From Marinobacter pelagius (GTDB taxonomy: Bacteria > Pseudomonadota > Gammaproteobacteria > Pseudomonadales > Oleiphilaceae), in NCBI RefSeq assembly GCF_900114925.1, contig NZ_FOUR01000004.1, positions 124,001 to 188,000 of the forward strand: a stretch of DNA of 64,000 bases. The letters are read 5' to 3'. How positions within the stretch are numbered: position 1 is the stretch's first letter; each line of letters begins with the position of its first letter. The notes under the pieces were generated by a model that saw only the letters and a list, made by a program, of their open reading frames with translations, was not told the DNA's origin and did not search any database. Position numbers and translations under genes: made by a program. Shown piece after piece: positions 8,605 through 17,339 of this stretch.

Positions 8605-9117
8605 GTGGAAATCCTAACCTTAATCGCAATATTTCTTGGACCAATTGTAGCTGTCCAAGTTAGTCAATATTTAGAGCGCCGGCGTCAAAAACATGCTGGT
8701 AAAGAATCGGTTTTTAAAACTCTCATGAGAACTCGCGCGACAGTTCTCAATCCATCTCATATTGAAGCTCTTAACATGATAGATGTTGAATTTTATGGAA
8801 AGAATAAGAAGGACCGAGCAGTTGTCGCTGCATGGAAACTCTATCTCGACAATCTCGCGGACTACAGTACACCAGACGATGTTAAATACGCTAAGAGAAA
8901 AGATCTATTTCTTGATTTATTGTACTCCATGGCACATGCGTTGAATTACGACTTTGACAAAGAACATATCAAGAACACGAGCTATATTCCCCAAGGGTAC
9001 GTAGATGTAGAAAATGAACAGCATCTTATTCGTAAGGGAATGCTAGGAATACTGCGAGGAGATATCGTTGTGCCAATTCGTGTCACGACTTTTGAAGATT
9101 CCAAGAAAAGTGACTAG
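8605..9117 (+). CDS. DUF6680-like small membrane-anchored protein
   Basis: This 170-residue protein has one N-terminal membrane segment (ILTLIAIFLGPIVAVQVSQYL), then a basic stretch and a helical soluble domain with the conserved-looking pattern FKTLMRTRATVLNPSHIEALNMIDVEF. I associate that pattern with DUF6680, a family of unknown function. The start is GTG at 8605, with GGGAGA four bases upstream. Codon use is AT-rich compared with the neighbours. It is the first of three genes in the insert, followed by an AbiC-like protein. Confidence 0.7.
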   Translation: MEILTLIAIFLGPIVAVQVSQYLERRRQKHAGKESVFKTLMRTRATVLNPSHIEALNMIDVEFYGKNKKDRAVVAAWKLYLDNLADYSTPDDVKYAKRKDLFLDLLYSMAHALNYDFDKEHIKNTSYIPQGYVDVENEQHLIRKGMLGILRGDIVVPIRVTTFEDSKKSD

Positions 9118-9184
9118 GCGAGGCCAACTGATCAACCAGATGCTGGTATTGGCATCCACTCCAATCGAGGCTTGGGCTATAAAA

Positions 9185-10021
9185 ATGAGTTATTCTAACA
9201 GATCTAATTTTCCAAGATGGCTTATCTTTGTTGCAATTTTTTGTGTGGTTTCCGGCCTTATTGCAGTGATTACTTATGGCCTGAGTTTTGGGCCAGATCT
9301 GTCGGACGATGCGCAGGAATGGGCTCTATTCGGCGATTACTTGGGTGGAGTTCTAAATCCAATATTTGCTCTCGCTGCTCTGTTTGCACTTTTATATACA
9401 ATTTATTTGCAGAGCACAGAGCTAAGAAACTCGACTGAACAGCTTAGAAAGTCCGCAGAAGCCCTCGATTCACAAAATAACGTATTGAGGAAACAAAGCT
9501 TCGAGTCTACCTTTTTTCAGTTGTTGCGCCTTTATAACGAGATTGTTGACGAGCTTCGGGTTACAGTTCGAGATCCCTTTATGAGAAGGCAAGGTCAGGA
9601 ATCAGAGTACGAAAACAGAAATGCGTTACTCTATTTAAACAATAATTTAAAAGATAAATATATTGAGAAAGTTCGCCGCGGAGACTTTCCGGATATACCT
9701 GAAGTCGACGCTATTAGCCAAGAATATGATAATTTTTACAGTCAAAACGCTCAGCACTTGGGTCACTATTTTAGGACCATGTACAATATATTGAAATTTA
9801 TTGAGTTTAGTGCCGTCAAGGAGCAAGACAAGTTCATATATGCAAACCTTCTTAGAGCACAACTCTCCAAGCAAGAATTGGCGCTTTTGCTATACAACTG
9901 CATAAGCCTCTACGGCAGAAGAAAAATGCTTCCACTGGTCAAAAAATATCGGTTGTTAAAACATATTGAGGACGATTCTGTAGCAGATGTTGAACATATA
10001 GGTTTGATCGATACTATCTAA
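9185..10021 (+). CDS. Putative phage abortive infection protein (pAbiC type)
   Basis: This protein of about 278 residues has two N-terminal membrane segments (WLIFVAIFCVVSGLIAV and NPIFALAALFALLYTIYL), a short coiled coil, then a soluble domain with FESTFFQLLRLYNEIVDEL and GHYFRTMYNILKFIE motifs. That architecture matches the putative AbiC family (PF16872). AbiC proteins are linked to phage exclusion, but the mechanism is unknown. I chose the ATG at 9185; the open frame reaches back to 9068, inside the upstream gene, without a convincing ribosome site. The gene is AT-rich and looks transferred. Confidence 0.72.
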   Translation: MSYSNRSNFPRWLIFVAIFCVVSGLIAVITYGLSFGPDLSDDAQEWALFGDYLGGVLNPIFALAALFALLYTIYLQSTELRNSTEQLRKSAEALDSQNNVLRKQSFESTFFQLLRLYNEIVDELRVTVRDPFMRRQGQESEYENRNALLYLNNNLKDKYIEKVRRGDFPDIPEVDAISQEYDNFYSQNAQHLGHYFRTMYNILKFIEFSAVKEQDKFIYANLLRAQLSKQELALLLYNCISLYGRRKMLPLVKKYRLLKHIEDDSVADVEHIGLIDTI

Positions 10022-10104
10022 CCAGGGCGGATTCGGCTTGCGGCCTGCACCGGACGCCCCTGTCGAGACACCGATTCGCCCAGCCTTATAATTGAGAGGA
10101 ATTC

Positions 10105-11064
10105 ATGCCTTTTGACCTATCGGACACATTGGTGGTCGGAATTTCTGCAACTGCGCTATTCGATTTAAGCGAAGCCGATTCCGTCTTTCGAAGAAAGTTT
10201 GAATTGAACAGAGAAGAGGCAATTGAAGAATACCGTGAATACATGGCCGAGCGTGAGTCTGAAGGACTAGAGCCTGGCACAGGATTTCATTTGGTGAAGG
10301 CCCTTCTCTCGCTAAACCAATTTCAGCCCAGTGATAAAGCCCCACTTGTTGAGGTTGTAGTCATGTCTCGCAATAGTCCTGAAACAGGGGTGCGAGTTTT
10401 TCACAATATCCGTGAATACGAACTTGACATAACACGCTCGGCCTTCACGGGAGGTGAATCAGTTGTTGACTACTTAGAAGCCTACGATGTTGACCTTTTC
10501 CTCACTACAAACTCGAAAGACGCTCAACGCGTAATTGATAGCGATAGCTGTGCTGTGGCATTGGTAAAAGAGCCTCCTGCGAATATGGAGAAAATTCCGG
10601 ACGGCCAAGTCCGACTCGCATTCGATGGAGATGCGGTATTGTTTAGTGATGAGAGTGAGATCGTCTATAAAACTAAGGGCTTGAAAGGTTTTCATACTGT
10701 TGAGGACAGAGAACAAGACAACCCCTTAAATGACGGTCCTTATGCAACTCTGCTCCGTAAGTTGTCGCGTCTTCAGGATAGGCTTCCCCATACTGTAGAG
10801 TTTTCTCCTGTTCGTGTAGCAATCATCACAGCAAGAAATAGCCCTGCCGAGATGAGAGTAATTAAGACCTTGAGGCACTGGGGCGTCTACGTTGATGAAA
10901 TATTTTTTCTAGGAGGGTTAGACAAATCAAAAATAATTAAGGCATTCAAAGCACATATATTTTTTGATGATCAAGATGTTCATTTAGAGTCTGCTGCAAA
11001 ATACACCCCGGCAGGAAAAGTGCCTTATAAGTCAGGGTCACCATTGAATGACTCGGACGAGTAG
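10105..11064 (+). CDS. Cytosolic 5'-nucleotidase (PF06189 type)
   Basis: This 319-residue protein resembles the cN-I family, which removes phosphate from nucleoside monophosphates. HAD-like motifs are visible: AFDGDAVLFSD (Asp-x-Asp nucleophile region), IITARNSP and IFFDDQDVHLES. The LFLTTNSKDAQRVIDSDSCA region is typical of the family. The ATG at 10105 has GAGAGGAATTC upstream. It is AT-rich like the two preceding genes and lies 84 bp after the AbiC-like gene. Whether it acts with AbiC is unknown. Confidence 0.78.
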   Translation: MPFDLSDTLVVGISATALFDLSEADSVFRRKFELNREEAIEEYREYMAERESEGLEPGTGFHLVKALLSLNQFQPSDKAPLVEVVVMSRNSPETGVRVFHNIREYELDITRSAFTGGESVVDYLEAYDVDLFLTTNSKDAQRVIDSDSCAVALVKEPPANMEKIPDGQVRLAFDGDAVLFSDESEIVYKTKGLKGFHTVEDREQDNPLNDGPYATLLRKLSRLQDRLPHTVEFSPVRVAIITARNSPAEMRVIKTLRHWGVYVDEIFFLGGLDKSKIIKAFKAHIFFDDQDVHLESAAKYTPAGKVPYKSGSPLNDSDE

Positions 11065-11118
11065 TTATAACAATGATGGGGAAATCAGGACCGTTCTATT
11101 TTGTGAATCCGCAACCCT

Positions 11119-11658
11119 ATGACTTCAACAAAGCCTGTAAAGTACCTCAGTAACAACCTTGGCCAGGCCTTCCTTACCTCCCCTTTTCAGGCCCCATTGA
11201 AAGCCTGGGCACTGATACCAGTGTTCGCAATCATATCGGTATCCGTTGGATTCGGCGCCGGTTTATTTCAATTCGGGTGGCTGGATTCGCCAATCACGCC
11301 CGTGCTACCCATCATATTGTTCGTGTTCCCGTCGCTGCTTGAAGAAGCCTTCTTCAGGGGCGTACTTATACCGAGAAACATCCTGGCGTCGGGGCACGTA
11401 AAGGCTGCCTGGAGTGTGTCAATCAGCACACTGGTCTTCGTTCTGTGGCATCCGTTCAATGCGCTGGCGTTTAACCCCACCGCTGTTCCTCTTTTCCTGA
11501 ATCCGTGGTTTCTGGTTATCGTAGGCGCTATGGGAATTACCTGTGGCTACGCCTACGTGCTTTCCCGGTCTATCTGGGTTCCGGTCATCATTCACTGGGC
11601 TGCGGTAACGGTTTGGGTGCTTTTTCTTGGCGGCAGAAATCTTGTGCTGGAGTTGTAA
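11119..11658 (+). CDS. CPBP family intramembrane metalloprotease
   Basis: This 179-residue membrane protein has four or more hydrophobic segments and the CPBP/Abi signature: EE(75-76)xxxR80 in LLEEAFFRG, H111xxN114 in LWHPFNA, and a further IHW motif near the C-terminus. Members process or bind membrane proteins, some in bacteriocin immunity. Base composition returns to that of the core genome here. The Shine-Dalgarno is weak. Confidence 0.85.
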   Translation: MTSTKPVKYLSNNLGQAFLTSPFQAPLKAWALIPVFAIISVSVGFGAGLFQFGWLDSPITPVLPIILFVFPSLLEEAFFRGVLIPRNILASGHVKAAWSVSISTLVFVLWHPFNALAFNPTAVPLFLNPWFLVIVGAMGITCGYAYVLSRSIWVPVIIHWAAVTVWVLFLGGRNLVLEL

Positions 11659-11726
11659 CCTTTTCCCGGCCCGGGGCTGCCAGCTGCTAGTCTGTCAATG
11701 AGGGAAACATTTGAAGGACGAGACCA

Positions 11727-11957
11727 ATGCCATACGAGAGCAATTCGGAATTGCCAGCCAGTGTACGCAACAATTTGCCAGCCCATGCCCAGGAGATTTA
11801 TCGCAAGGCGTTCAATTCCGCCTGGGAAGAATACAGCGATCCTGAAGATCGCCGTGGCAATTCAGGACGGGAAGAAACGGCCCATAAGGTGGCCTGGGCG
11901 GCGGTAAAAAAGGAATACCACAAGGAAGGTGACAAGTGGGTGAGGGACAAAACCTGA
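11727..11957 (+). CDS. chaB: ChaB family protein
   Basis: This 76-residue cytoplasmic protein has the ChaB pattern LPASVRNNLPAHAQEIYRKAF and the C-terminal AWAAVKKEYHKEGDKWV. E. coli ChaB is linked to the ChaA cation antiporter; the function of most homologues is unknown, and no antiporter is next to it here. A GAAGGACGAG ribosome site precedes the ATG. Confidence 0.9.
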   Translation: MPYESNSELPASVRNNLPAHAQEIYRKAFNSAWEEYSDPEDRRGNSGREETAHKVAWAAVKKEYHKEGDKWVRDKT

Positions 11958-11969
11958 GGATAGACCGGG

Positions 11970-12008
11970 AAAAACCTGTTTCCACTCCAAAACCGGACAA
12001 GGTTTTTT
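11970..12008. terminator. Bidirectional terminator between chaB and the thioredoxin-like gene
   Basis: AAAAACCT (11970-11977) pairs with AGGTTTTT (12000-12007), with partial pairing inside. The arms give T runs on both strands, suiting the two convergent genes. Confidence 0.5.
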
Positions 12009-12032
12009 ACATCTGTCATTGCTGGGACGTCC

Positions 12033-12356
12033 TCATAGAATTTTCTTCAGTGCACCCTCGATGTCGCCGCTATTTTCCGGGCGGACTAACCGCGCCATTT
12101 CTTCACCATCCTTCAGAAAAATCAGCGACGGCCACAGCTTAACGCCAAATGTCCGCCCCAACCTCCGGCCTTTGCCATCCTCAACTTTCACATGCGGAAC
12201 GTCTGGGTGATTGTCCATGGCCGCCTTGATATCTGCCTGCGCACCCTGGCAGAAGCCGCACCAGTTGGTACCGAATTCGATTACCATCGGGCCCGTGGTC
12301 TGGTCCAACTCGTCACGGCTTAGGGTTTCGGGTGTATATTGGCTGGTATAGGACAT
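12033..12356 (-). CDS. Thioredoxin family protein
   Basis: This 107-residue thioredoxin-fold protein has the active site NWCGFC (Cys33 and Cys36) and the cis-Pro region LWPSLIF. The CGFC pair differs from the CGPC of canonical thioredoxin, so a specialised disulfide reductase is likely. No signal peptide is seen. Start chosen at 12356 because GAGGAAACACC precedes it; an open frame reaches further upstream across the divergent promoter region. It is divergent from the DksA-like gene. Confidence 0.87.
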   Translation of the reverse strand: MSYTSQYTPETLSRDELDQTTGPMVIEFGTNWCGFCQGAQADIKAAMDNHPDVPHVKVEDGKGRRLGRTFGVKLWPSLIFLKDGEEMARLVRPENSGDIEGALKKIL

Positions 12357-12450
12357 GGTGTTTCCTCGTTGGGTTATCGGCAACCTTGGAGCCCCTGCAC
12401 TCGAATGATACCGTTTGGTGGTTTCAGTCATCCAGACTCCGGAGGAACCC

Positions 12451-12717
12451 ATGGCAGGTGGATGGTCACGTGATGGTGCGGTTCAGGAACAGATCGACGC
12501 AAGCGTTGATGACGAAATTCAGCGCGCACGCAGCCAGTTAGCCGGAGGCGAGAGTGCCACGGAATGCGATGAGTGTGGCGCCCCGATTCCGGAAGCCCGG
12601 CGCAAGGCCATTCCCGGTGTCCGGTTGTGCATCGACTGCCAGTCGGCCCAGGAAAAGCAGCAGACCCACTCTGGCAGCATCAATCGCAGAGGCAGCAAGG
12701 ACAGCCAGCTTCGATAG
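12451..12717 (+). CDS. DksA/TraR family zinc-finger protein
   Basis: This 88-residue protein has the C4 finger ECDECG...RLCIDC (Cys39, 42, 60, 63) with the PEARRKAIPGVRLC loop of the short DksA/TraR (YbiI-like) group. Such proteins bind the secondary channel of RNA polymerase, though small members are poorly studied. GGAGGAACCC precedes the ATG at 12451. Confidence 0.88.
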   Translation: MAGGWSRDGAVQEQIDASVDDEIQRARSQLAGGESATECDECGAPIPEARRKAIPGVRLCIDCQSAQEKQQTHSGSINRRGSKDSQLR

Positions 12718-12875
12718 CCTGTTGGTTTCGCCAGTAATCGGGCACCCCCATGGCTACCGGAATCACCGCAACTGAGGTGCGGGGGAAGGCCTTTGGCTTT
12801 AAGCCGCTGAAACAACCGCTTATATTTGCACTTAACCCATACCGGGTCCTACTCCACTCTTAATCGGAATACCCC

Positions 12876-13310
12876 ATGAACGGCAAATGCCTCTGCGGCG
12901 AAGTGCAATTCGAAATCCAGAGCGATCTCCCCAACCTCTACCAATGCCACTGCTCGCTGTGTCGCAAGGCCACCGGATCTGCAGCCAACGCGGCCACCTT
13001 TGTTCACCAGCAAAACTTCCGCTGGCTCTCAGGCCAGGACAGGATCACCTCGTTCCGGAAGCCAACCGGCTATCGCAGCGATTTCTGCTCCGTGTGCGGC
13101 AGCCCGGTGCCCAATCAGCTCAGAGGCGCGGAGCTGGTCTGGATACCTGCCGGTTTACTGGAGGAGAATTTCGATGCGGCGGTGAATGTCCATCTTCACC
13201 TCGACTCGGCGGCGGCCTGGGAGCGCGATTCTGAGAACTGCGTCCGGCTGGGCGCTGGCCCTGAGAGTCTGGATGCTTTATACAAGGCATTGCAGGAAAC
13301 AGGTGGCTGA
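12876..13310 (+). CDS. GFA family protein (glutathione-dependent formaldehyde-activating fold)
   Basis: This 144-residue Mss4-like zinc protein has CLCGEVQFEI, CHCSLCRKATGS and FCSVCGSPVPNQ motifs typical of the GFA family. The family was named for formaldehyde-glutathione adduct formation, but most small members have no proven reaction. Confidence 0.9.
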   Translation: MNGKCLCGEVQFEIQSDLPNLYQCHCSLCRKATGSAANAATFVHQQNFRWLSGQDRITSFRKPTGYRSDFCSVCGSPVPNQLRGAELVWIPAGLLEENFDAAVNVHLHLDSAAAWERDSENCVRLGAGPESLDALYKALQETGG

Positions 13311-13381
13311 TTTGCCCACCGGTATGGGAACGGGATAACAGCCCCGCAAAACAGGGAAGTGGATGACAGGAGGTCACCCCC

Positions 13382-14410
13382 ATGAAACGCATCGCGATCT
13401 GCTTTGACGGCACCTGGAACCGGCCGGAGGAGAACATTGGCGAGGACTTCCCCACCAATGTGTTGCAGTTTGCCCGGGCCATTCGGCCTGCAGATGGCAA
13501 CGGGGTGGAACAGGTGGTTTTCTACGACTGGGGCATCGGCTCCTATCACGATGAGATCCGCGCCGGGGCCACGGGCTATGGGCTTGAAAAGAATGTGATG
13601 GATGGTTATCGCTTTCTGGTGCACAACTACGAGCCCGGCGATGACATCTTTCTGTTCGGCTTCAGCCGGGGCGCCTACACCGCCCGCAGCCTGTGCGGGA
13701 TGGTCAACAACTGCAGCATCCTGCGTAAGGAAAACGCCTACCTGATCGAGAGCGCCTTCAGGCTCTACAAGACCAAGAAATACAAACCCAATGACGATCA
13801 CTCCATGGCCTGGAAGCGCAAATATTCCCTTGAGGAACGCACCCCCATCCGGTTCGTCGGCGTTTGGGACACGGTGGGCGCCCTGGGGCTGCCGTTCACC
13901 TTCTTTGGCCTGATCAAGGACAAGGACCTGTTCTACGACCGCAAGATCGGCAGCAATGTCCGGGTGGCACGGCACGCGCTCTCTCTCGATGAACAGCGGG
14001 AAGACTTCGAGCCGACCCTGTGGGAGCCCAAACCGGGAACCGATCTTGAGCAGGTGTGGTTTGCCGGCGTGCACTCCGACGTTGGCGGCGGCTACGGCCC
14101 GGACAAACAGGACCAGATCCTGGCCGACATTCCCCTGCTCTGGATGGCGGAGGAGGCGGAAAAACACCAGCTGGTTTTCAATAACAACCTGCCAAGCCGG
14201 ACCCACCCCACCGCTGAACAGCACAACGAGTACAAGGGCAAATACAAGCTGCTGGGCAAACTCGTCCGGGAAATACCGGCGCCGGACAGGAACCGTACAT
14301 TCGTTCATTCCAGTGTGAAGCAGCGGTATGACAGCGGTTACCGCAGTGAGCCGATTGAGCAGTACATCAGGAAGCACAGCCAGTGGCCGCCATTGTGGCC
14401 GACCCGTTAG
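13382..14410 (+). CDS. DUF2235 alpha/beta-hydrolase (Tle1-like)
   Basis: This 342-residue protein begins with MKRIAICFDGTWNRPEEN, has the nucleophile elbow FGFSRGAYTARSLCG and HSDVGGGYGPDKQD, all marks of DUF2235. Some DUF2235 proteins are type VI secretion phospholipases (Tle1), but no secretion, VgrG or immunity gene is nearby and the protein is short, so a housekeeping hydrolase is as likely. An AGGAGGT ribosome site precedes the ATG. Confidence 0.87.
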   Translation: MKRIAICFDGTWNRPEENIGEDFPTNVLQFARAIRPADGNGVEQVVFYDWGIGSYHDEIRAGATGYGLEKNVMDGYRFLVHNYEPGDDIFLFGFSRGAYTARSLCGMVNNCSILRKENAYLIESAFRLYKTKKYKPNDDHSMAWKRKYSLEERTPIRFVGVWDTVGALGLPFTFFGLIKDKDLFYDRKIGSNVRVARHALSLDEQREDFEPTLWEPKPGTDLEQVWFAGVHSDVGGGYGPDKQDQILADIPLLWMAEEAEKHQLVFNNNLPSRTHPTAEQHNEYKGKYKLLGKLVREIPAPDRNRTFVHSSVKQRYDSGYRSEPIEQYIRKHSQWPPLWPTR

Positions 14411-14505
14411 GCACAGAGTGCTCTGGACCCGGCGCAGCCGCCGTCAGTAGACTGATCGATCTATCCGGCTAACAGCCGCCAGCCAATCAACAGGAGCCCC
14501 ACCCA

Positions 14506-14838
14506 GTGCCTGAACTGAAAACCCTCGGTCTGTTTGTCGTCACCGCCCTGGCGGAGATCGTCGGCTGTTACCTACCCTATCTCTGGCTTCGCGAAGGCAA
14601 AAGCATCTGGCTACTGGTACCCGGCGCCCTCAGCCTCGCACTTTTCGCCTGGTTACTGTCACTGCATCCGACGGCGGCTGGCCGGGTGTATGCGGCTTAT
14701 GGCGGGGTTTACGTCTTTATGGCGATACTGTGGCTCTGGGCGGTTGACGGTATCCGGCCTACCGGGTGGGACATCCTGGGCTCGGCCGTCGCGCTGTTGG
14801 GTATGGCGATCATCATGTTTGCGCCGAGGAGCAGCTAA
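14506..14838 (+). CDS. YnfA family small membrane protein
   Basis: This 110-residue protein has four membrane helices and the UPF0060/YnfA pattern: [40 protein letters not shown] and [14 protein letters not shown]. It is distantly related to small multidrug transporters. The start is GTG at 14506 with CAGGAG upstream. Confidence 0.92.
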   Translation: MPELKTLGLFVVTALAEIVGCYLPYLWLREGKSIWLLVPGALSLALFAWLLSLHPTAAGRVYAAYGGVYVFMAILWLWAVDGIRPTGWDILGSAVALLGMAIIMFAPRSS

Positions 14839-15014
14839 GCTGGTTGCCAGGGCCACGGCACGATCAACAAGGTAAACCGGTAATAGAACATCTCACCCTG
14901 TATAAAAGTTGATCGTAATAGCAGCAGCGAGAACCAACTCGTACTATTTTCTAGTGAGTGACCAGCAGAATGGTTTTTGTCTGGTCTCCCATACACACAG
15001 GGAGCTCACTTCCA

Positions 15015-15254
15015 ATGAATAATCAGCCCGATGTTGGAGAAAGAATCAGTGCCGGCGAGTCCGCCAGCATTGAGAACACCCATACCGACAAGCTCTCGAT
15101 CAGCCTGTTCTGTGGTGACGCTTGCCGGGTCGATATCGATCTGGCGCCCGGCCAGGCCCTGGAGTTTACCGCCGGCAATTCGGACGCGAAGGTTGTCCTC
15201 CATCATGGTGATCCTGCTAACCTTCTGATCATCAAGCCTGAATCCGCATCCTGA
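15015..15254 (+). CDS. Hypothetical small protein
   Basis: I do not recognise this 79-residue acidic protein. It is soluble, has two cysteines in LFCGDACRVDI, and its short alternating hydrophobic runs suggest beta strands. The ATG at 15015 with AGGGAG upstream is preferred to a longer reading from 14958. The gene stands alone between ynfA and the MFS gene. Confidence 0.5.
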   Translation: MNNQPDVGERISAGESASIENTHTDKLSISLFCGDACRVDIDLAPGQALEFTAGNSDAKVVLHHGDPANLLIIKPESAS

Positions 15255-15380
15255 AATACGAGGTCGGCCAGCGCATTCGGGGTGCCCGGTTCACCAAGGT
15301 GAAGCCAGTCCGGGTTATTAGTACAGACAGGAACCGAAACGGACCGAAAGCCTGAAATTTTTCTACAAGGCGGAGGCGGA

Positions 15381-16637
15381 ATGAAGTTTCCTTCGAGTAC
15401 AGGATTTGCAATTTTCGGGGCTGCGCTGATCGCAATCAGCTATGGGCTCGCACGCTTCGCCTTCGGTTTGTTTGTGCCGCCGATCCGATCCGAGCTGGAG
15501 CTGTCGGCAGAAGTCATCGGTATTATCGGCGCCCTGCCCCTCATCAGTTTTCTGTTTGCCACGATGATCGCACCCTACGCTGCCGATCGACTTGGCGCCC
15601 GCATTTCGGCGGTGATTTCCGGTGGTTTCGGCACCGCAGGGCTGGCACTGATCAGCCAGTCCACCGGGGCACTATCCCTCGGCGTGGGTGTCTTCGCCTG
15701 TGGCATCTGTACCGGCCTGATGATGCCGGCGCTTACCGCCGCTATGCAGGCTCTGGTGAAACGTTCGCTGCATGGCCGTGTGAGTTCGGTCATGAACGCC
15801 GGCACCAGCATTGGGGTAGCCGTTGCCGTACCCACGGTACTTTTTCTGGCCGGCGCCTGGCGCTATGCGTATCTTTCATTCGCCATCCTGGCCGCTATCG
15901 GGGTGGTGGCCACCTGGTTCTTCATTCCTTCGGTATCTCGGGTGACGCCGTCAAACGCCGCGCCGCCGCCTCCGATCAGCGCTCTGCAGTGGGCGCGCCT
16001 GTTCCGGCTCGCGCTGTTTGCTTTCGTGATGGGTTTTGTTTCCGCCGCCTACTGGATCTTCGCACCGGATCTGGTGGTCAATCTGGGCGCCCTGTCGTCC
16101 GACGCCACCGGCTGGCTGTGGCTGGCCGTGGGCATTGCGGGTCTCGGAGGTGCCGTGGTGGCAGACCTTGCAGATCGCAACAACCCGCCCATCACCCAGG
16201 CCCTGATGCTGATGATGCTGGCTGCGAGCCTGGCCTTGCTGGCCGCCAGCCCCGATCAGCTGGCCATCGCGATATTCTCCGCGCTGGTCTTCGGCCTGGC
16301 TTATATGAGCCTGACTGGGCTCTATCTGATGACCGGCATCCGCCTGTTGTCGGGCAGGCTGTCCATGGGGCCGGTTCTACCCTTCATGGCGGTCTCACTC
16401 GGGCAGGCAACCGGCTCGCCCGTGGTGGGTATGCTGGTGAATGAATTCGGTTATGGCGATGCCTTTGCCATATTTGCCGCCATCGGCATTCTGGCGGCAA
16501 TGCTGTCGCCATTTTATCCGCGCTCTATTGATGAGGAGTCCGAAGAAGAGGATGAAACCGGCCTTCAGGCTGCTTATGATAATCAGCTTCAGCTCGAGGA
16601 AGATGAATCGGTGAAAGTTACAGGTTCGACCGTATGA
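15381..16637 (+). CDS. MFS transporter (YbfB/YjiJ-like)
   Basis: This 418-residue protein has about 12 membrane segments and the start pattern YGLARFAFGLFVPPIRSEL seen in YbfB/YjiJ-type MFS proteins. An acidic cytoplasmic tail (DEESEEEDET) follows the last helix. Its stop overlaps the start of the racemase gene (ATGA), so the two are translationally coupled. The substrate is unknown; the partner suggests an acidic amino acid or related compound. Confidence 0.87.
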   Translation: MKFPSSTGFAIFGAALIAISYGLARFAFGLFVPPIRSELELSAEVIGIIGALPLISFLFATMIAPYAADRLGARISAVISGGFGTAGLALISQSTGALSLGVGVFACGICTGLMMPALTAAMQALVKRSLHGRVSSVMNAGTSIGVAVAVPTVLFLAGAWRYAYLSFAILAAIGVVATWFFIPSVSRVTPSNAAPPPPISALQWARLFRLALFAFVMGFVSAAYWIFAPDLVVNLGALSSDATGWLWLAVGIAGLGGAVVADLADRNNPPITQALMLMMLAASLALLAASPDQLAIAIFSALVFGLAYMSLTGLYLMTGIRLLSGRLSMGPVLPFMAVSLGQATGSPVVGMLVNEFGYGDAFAIFAAIGILAAMLSPFYPRSIDEESEEEDETGLQAAYDNQLQLEEDESVKVTGSTV

Positions 16638-17326
16638 AAACGATTGGCCTGCTGGGCGGGATGAGCTGGGAATCAACCCAGACCTACTATCGGCTACTCA
16701 ATGAGGGTGTGAAAGCGCGCCTGGGCGGGCTGCACTCTGCAAAGCTCATTCTCTACAGCGTCGATTTTGCCGAGATCGAAGCGCTCCAGCACCAGGGCAA
16801 CTGGGCAGAGACTGCGCGCATTCTGTCCCAGGCCGCTCGCGCGCTTGAACAGGCCGGGGCGGATTTCCTGGTGATTGGCACCAACACCATGCACAAGGTG
16901 GCACCGGAGATTGAACAGGCCATCGGTATTCCCCTGCTTCATATTGCCGATGCAACTGCCGGAGTCCTGAAACGGGATGGTGTTTCCAGTGTGGGACTGC
17001 TGGGAACGCGGTTTACCATGGAGCAGGACTTTTACCGGGCGCGTCTGGAACAATCTGGGATAGGTGTCATCGTTCCGAACGAGTCTGAACGGGAATTGAT
17101 TCACCGGGTCATCTATGAGGAGCTGTGCCAGGGTGCAATCAACCAGGAGTCAAAGCAGGCTTACCTGGAAATCGTCGCTTCCCTGGCAGACCGGGGCGCG
17201 GAGGCGGTGATCTTGGGCTGCACCGAGATCGGCCTGCTGATCCAGCAGGAAGATACGCCAGTCGCCCTCTACGACACCACCGAAATCCACGCCGCTCAGG
17301 CCATCGAGAAGGCGCTTGCTACTTGA
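16634..17326 (+). CDS. Aspartate/glutamate racemase family protein
   Basis: This 230-residue enzyme has MKTIGLLGGMSWEST, VIGTNTMHKVAPEIE and ILGCTEIGLLI. The second catalytic Cys is present; the first position is Thr, as in the L-Asp/Glu-specific E. coli YgeA, so this is not a lost active site. The start overlaps the MFS stop by four bases. Exact substrate inferred from family only. Confidence 0.88.
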   Translation: MKTIGLLGGMSWESTQTYYRLLNEGVKARLGGLHSAKLILYSVDFAEIEALQHQGNWAETARILSQAARALEQAGADFLVIGTNTMHKVAPEIEQAIGIPLLHIADATAGVLKRDGVSSVGLLGTRFTMEQDFYRARLEQSGIGVIVPNESERELIHRVIYEELCQGAINQESKQAYLEIVASLADRGAEAVILGCTEIGLLIQQEDTPVALYDTTEIHAAQAIEKALAT

Positions 17327-17339
17327 TCGAGGTTTACCC

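Noticed and set aside
9118..10104. Integron attC sites around the AbiC-like gene
   Set aside because: Imperfect palindromes occur in both gaps, but the conserved RYYYAAC and GTTRRRY cores are missing and the two gaps are unlike each other.
13382..14410. A type VI secretion phospholipase effector
   Set aside because: DUF2235 alone is not enough; there is no VgrG, PAAR, adaptor or immunity gene nearby.
16634..17326. Racemase that has lost its first catalytic cysteine
   Set aside because: Thr at this position is normal for the YgeA-type L-Asp/Glu racemases.
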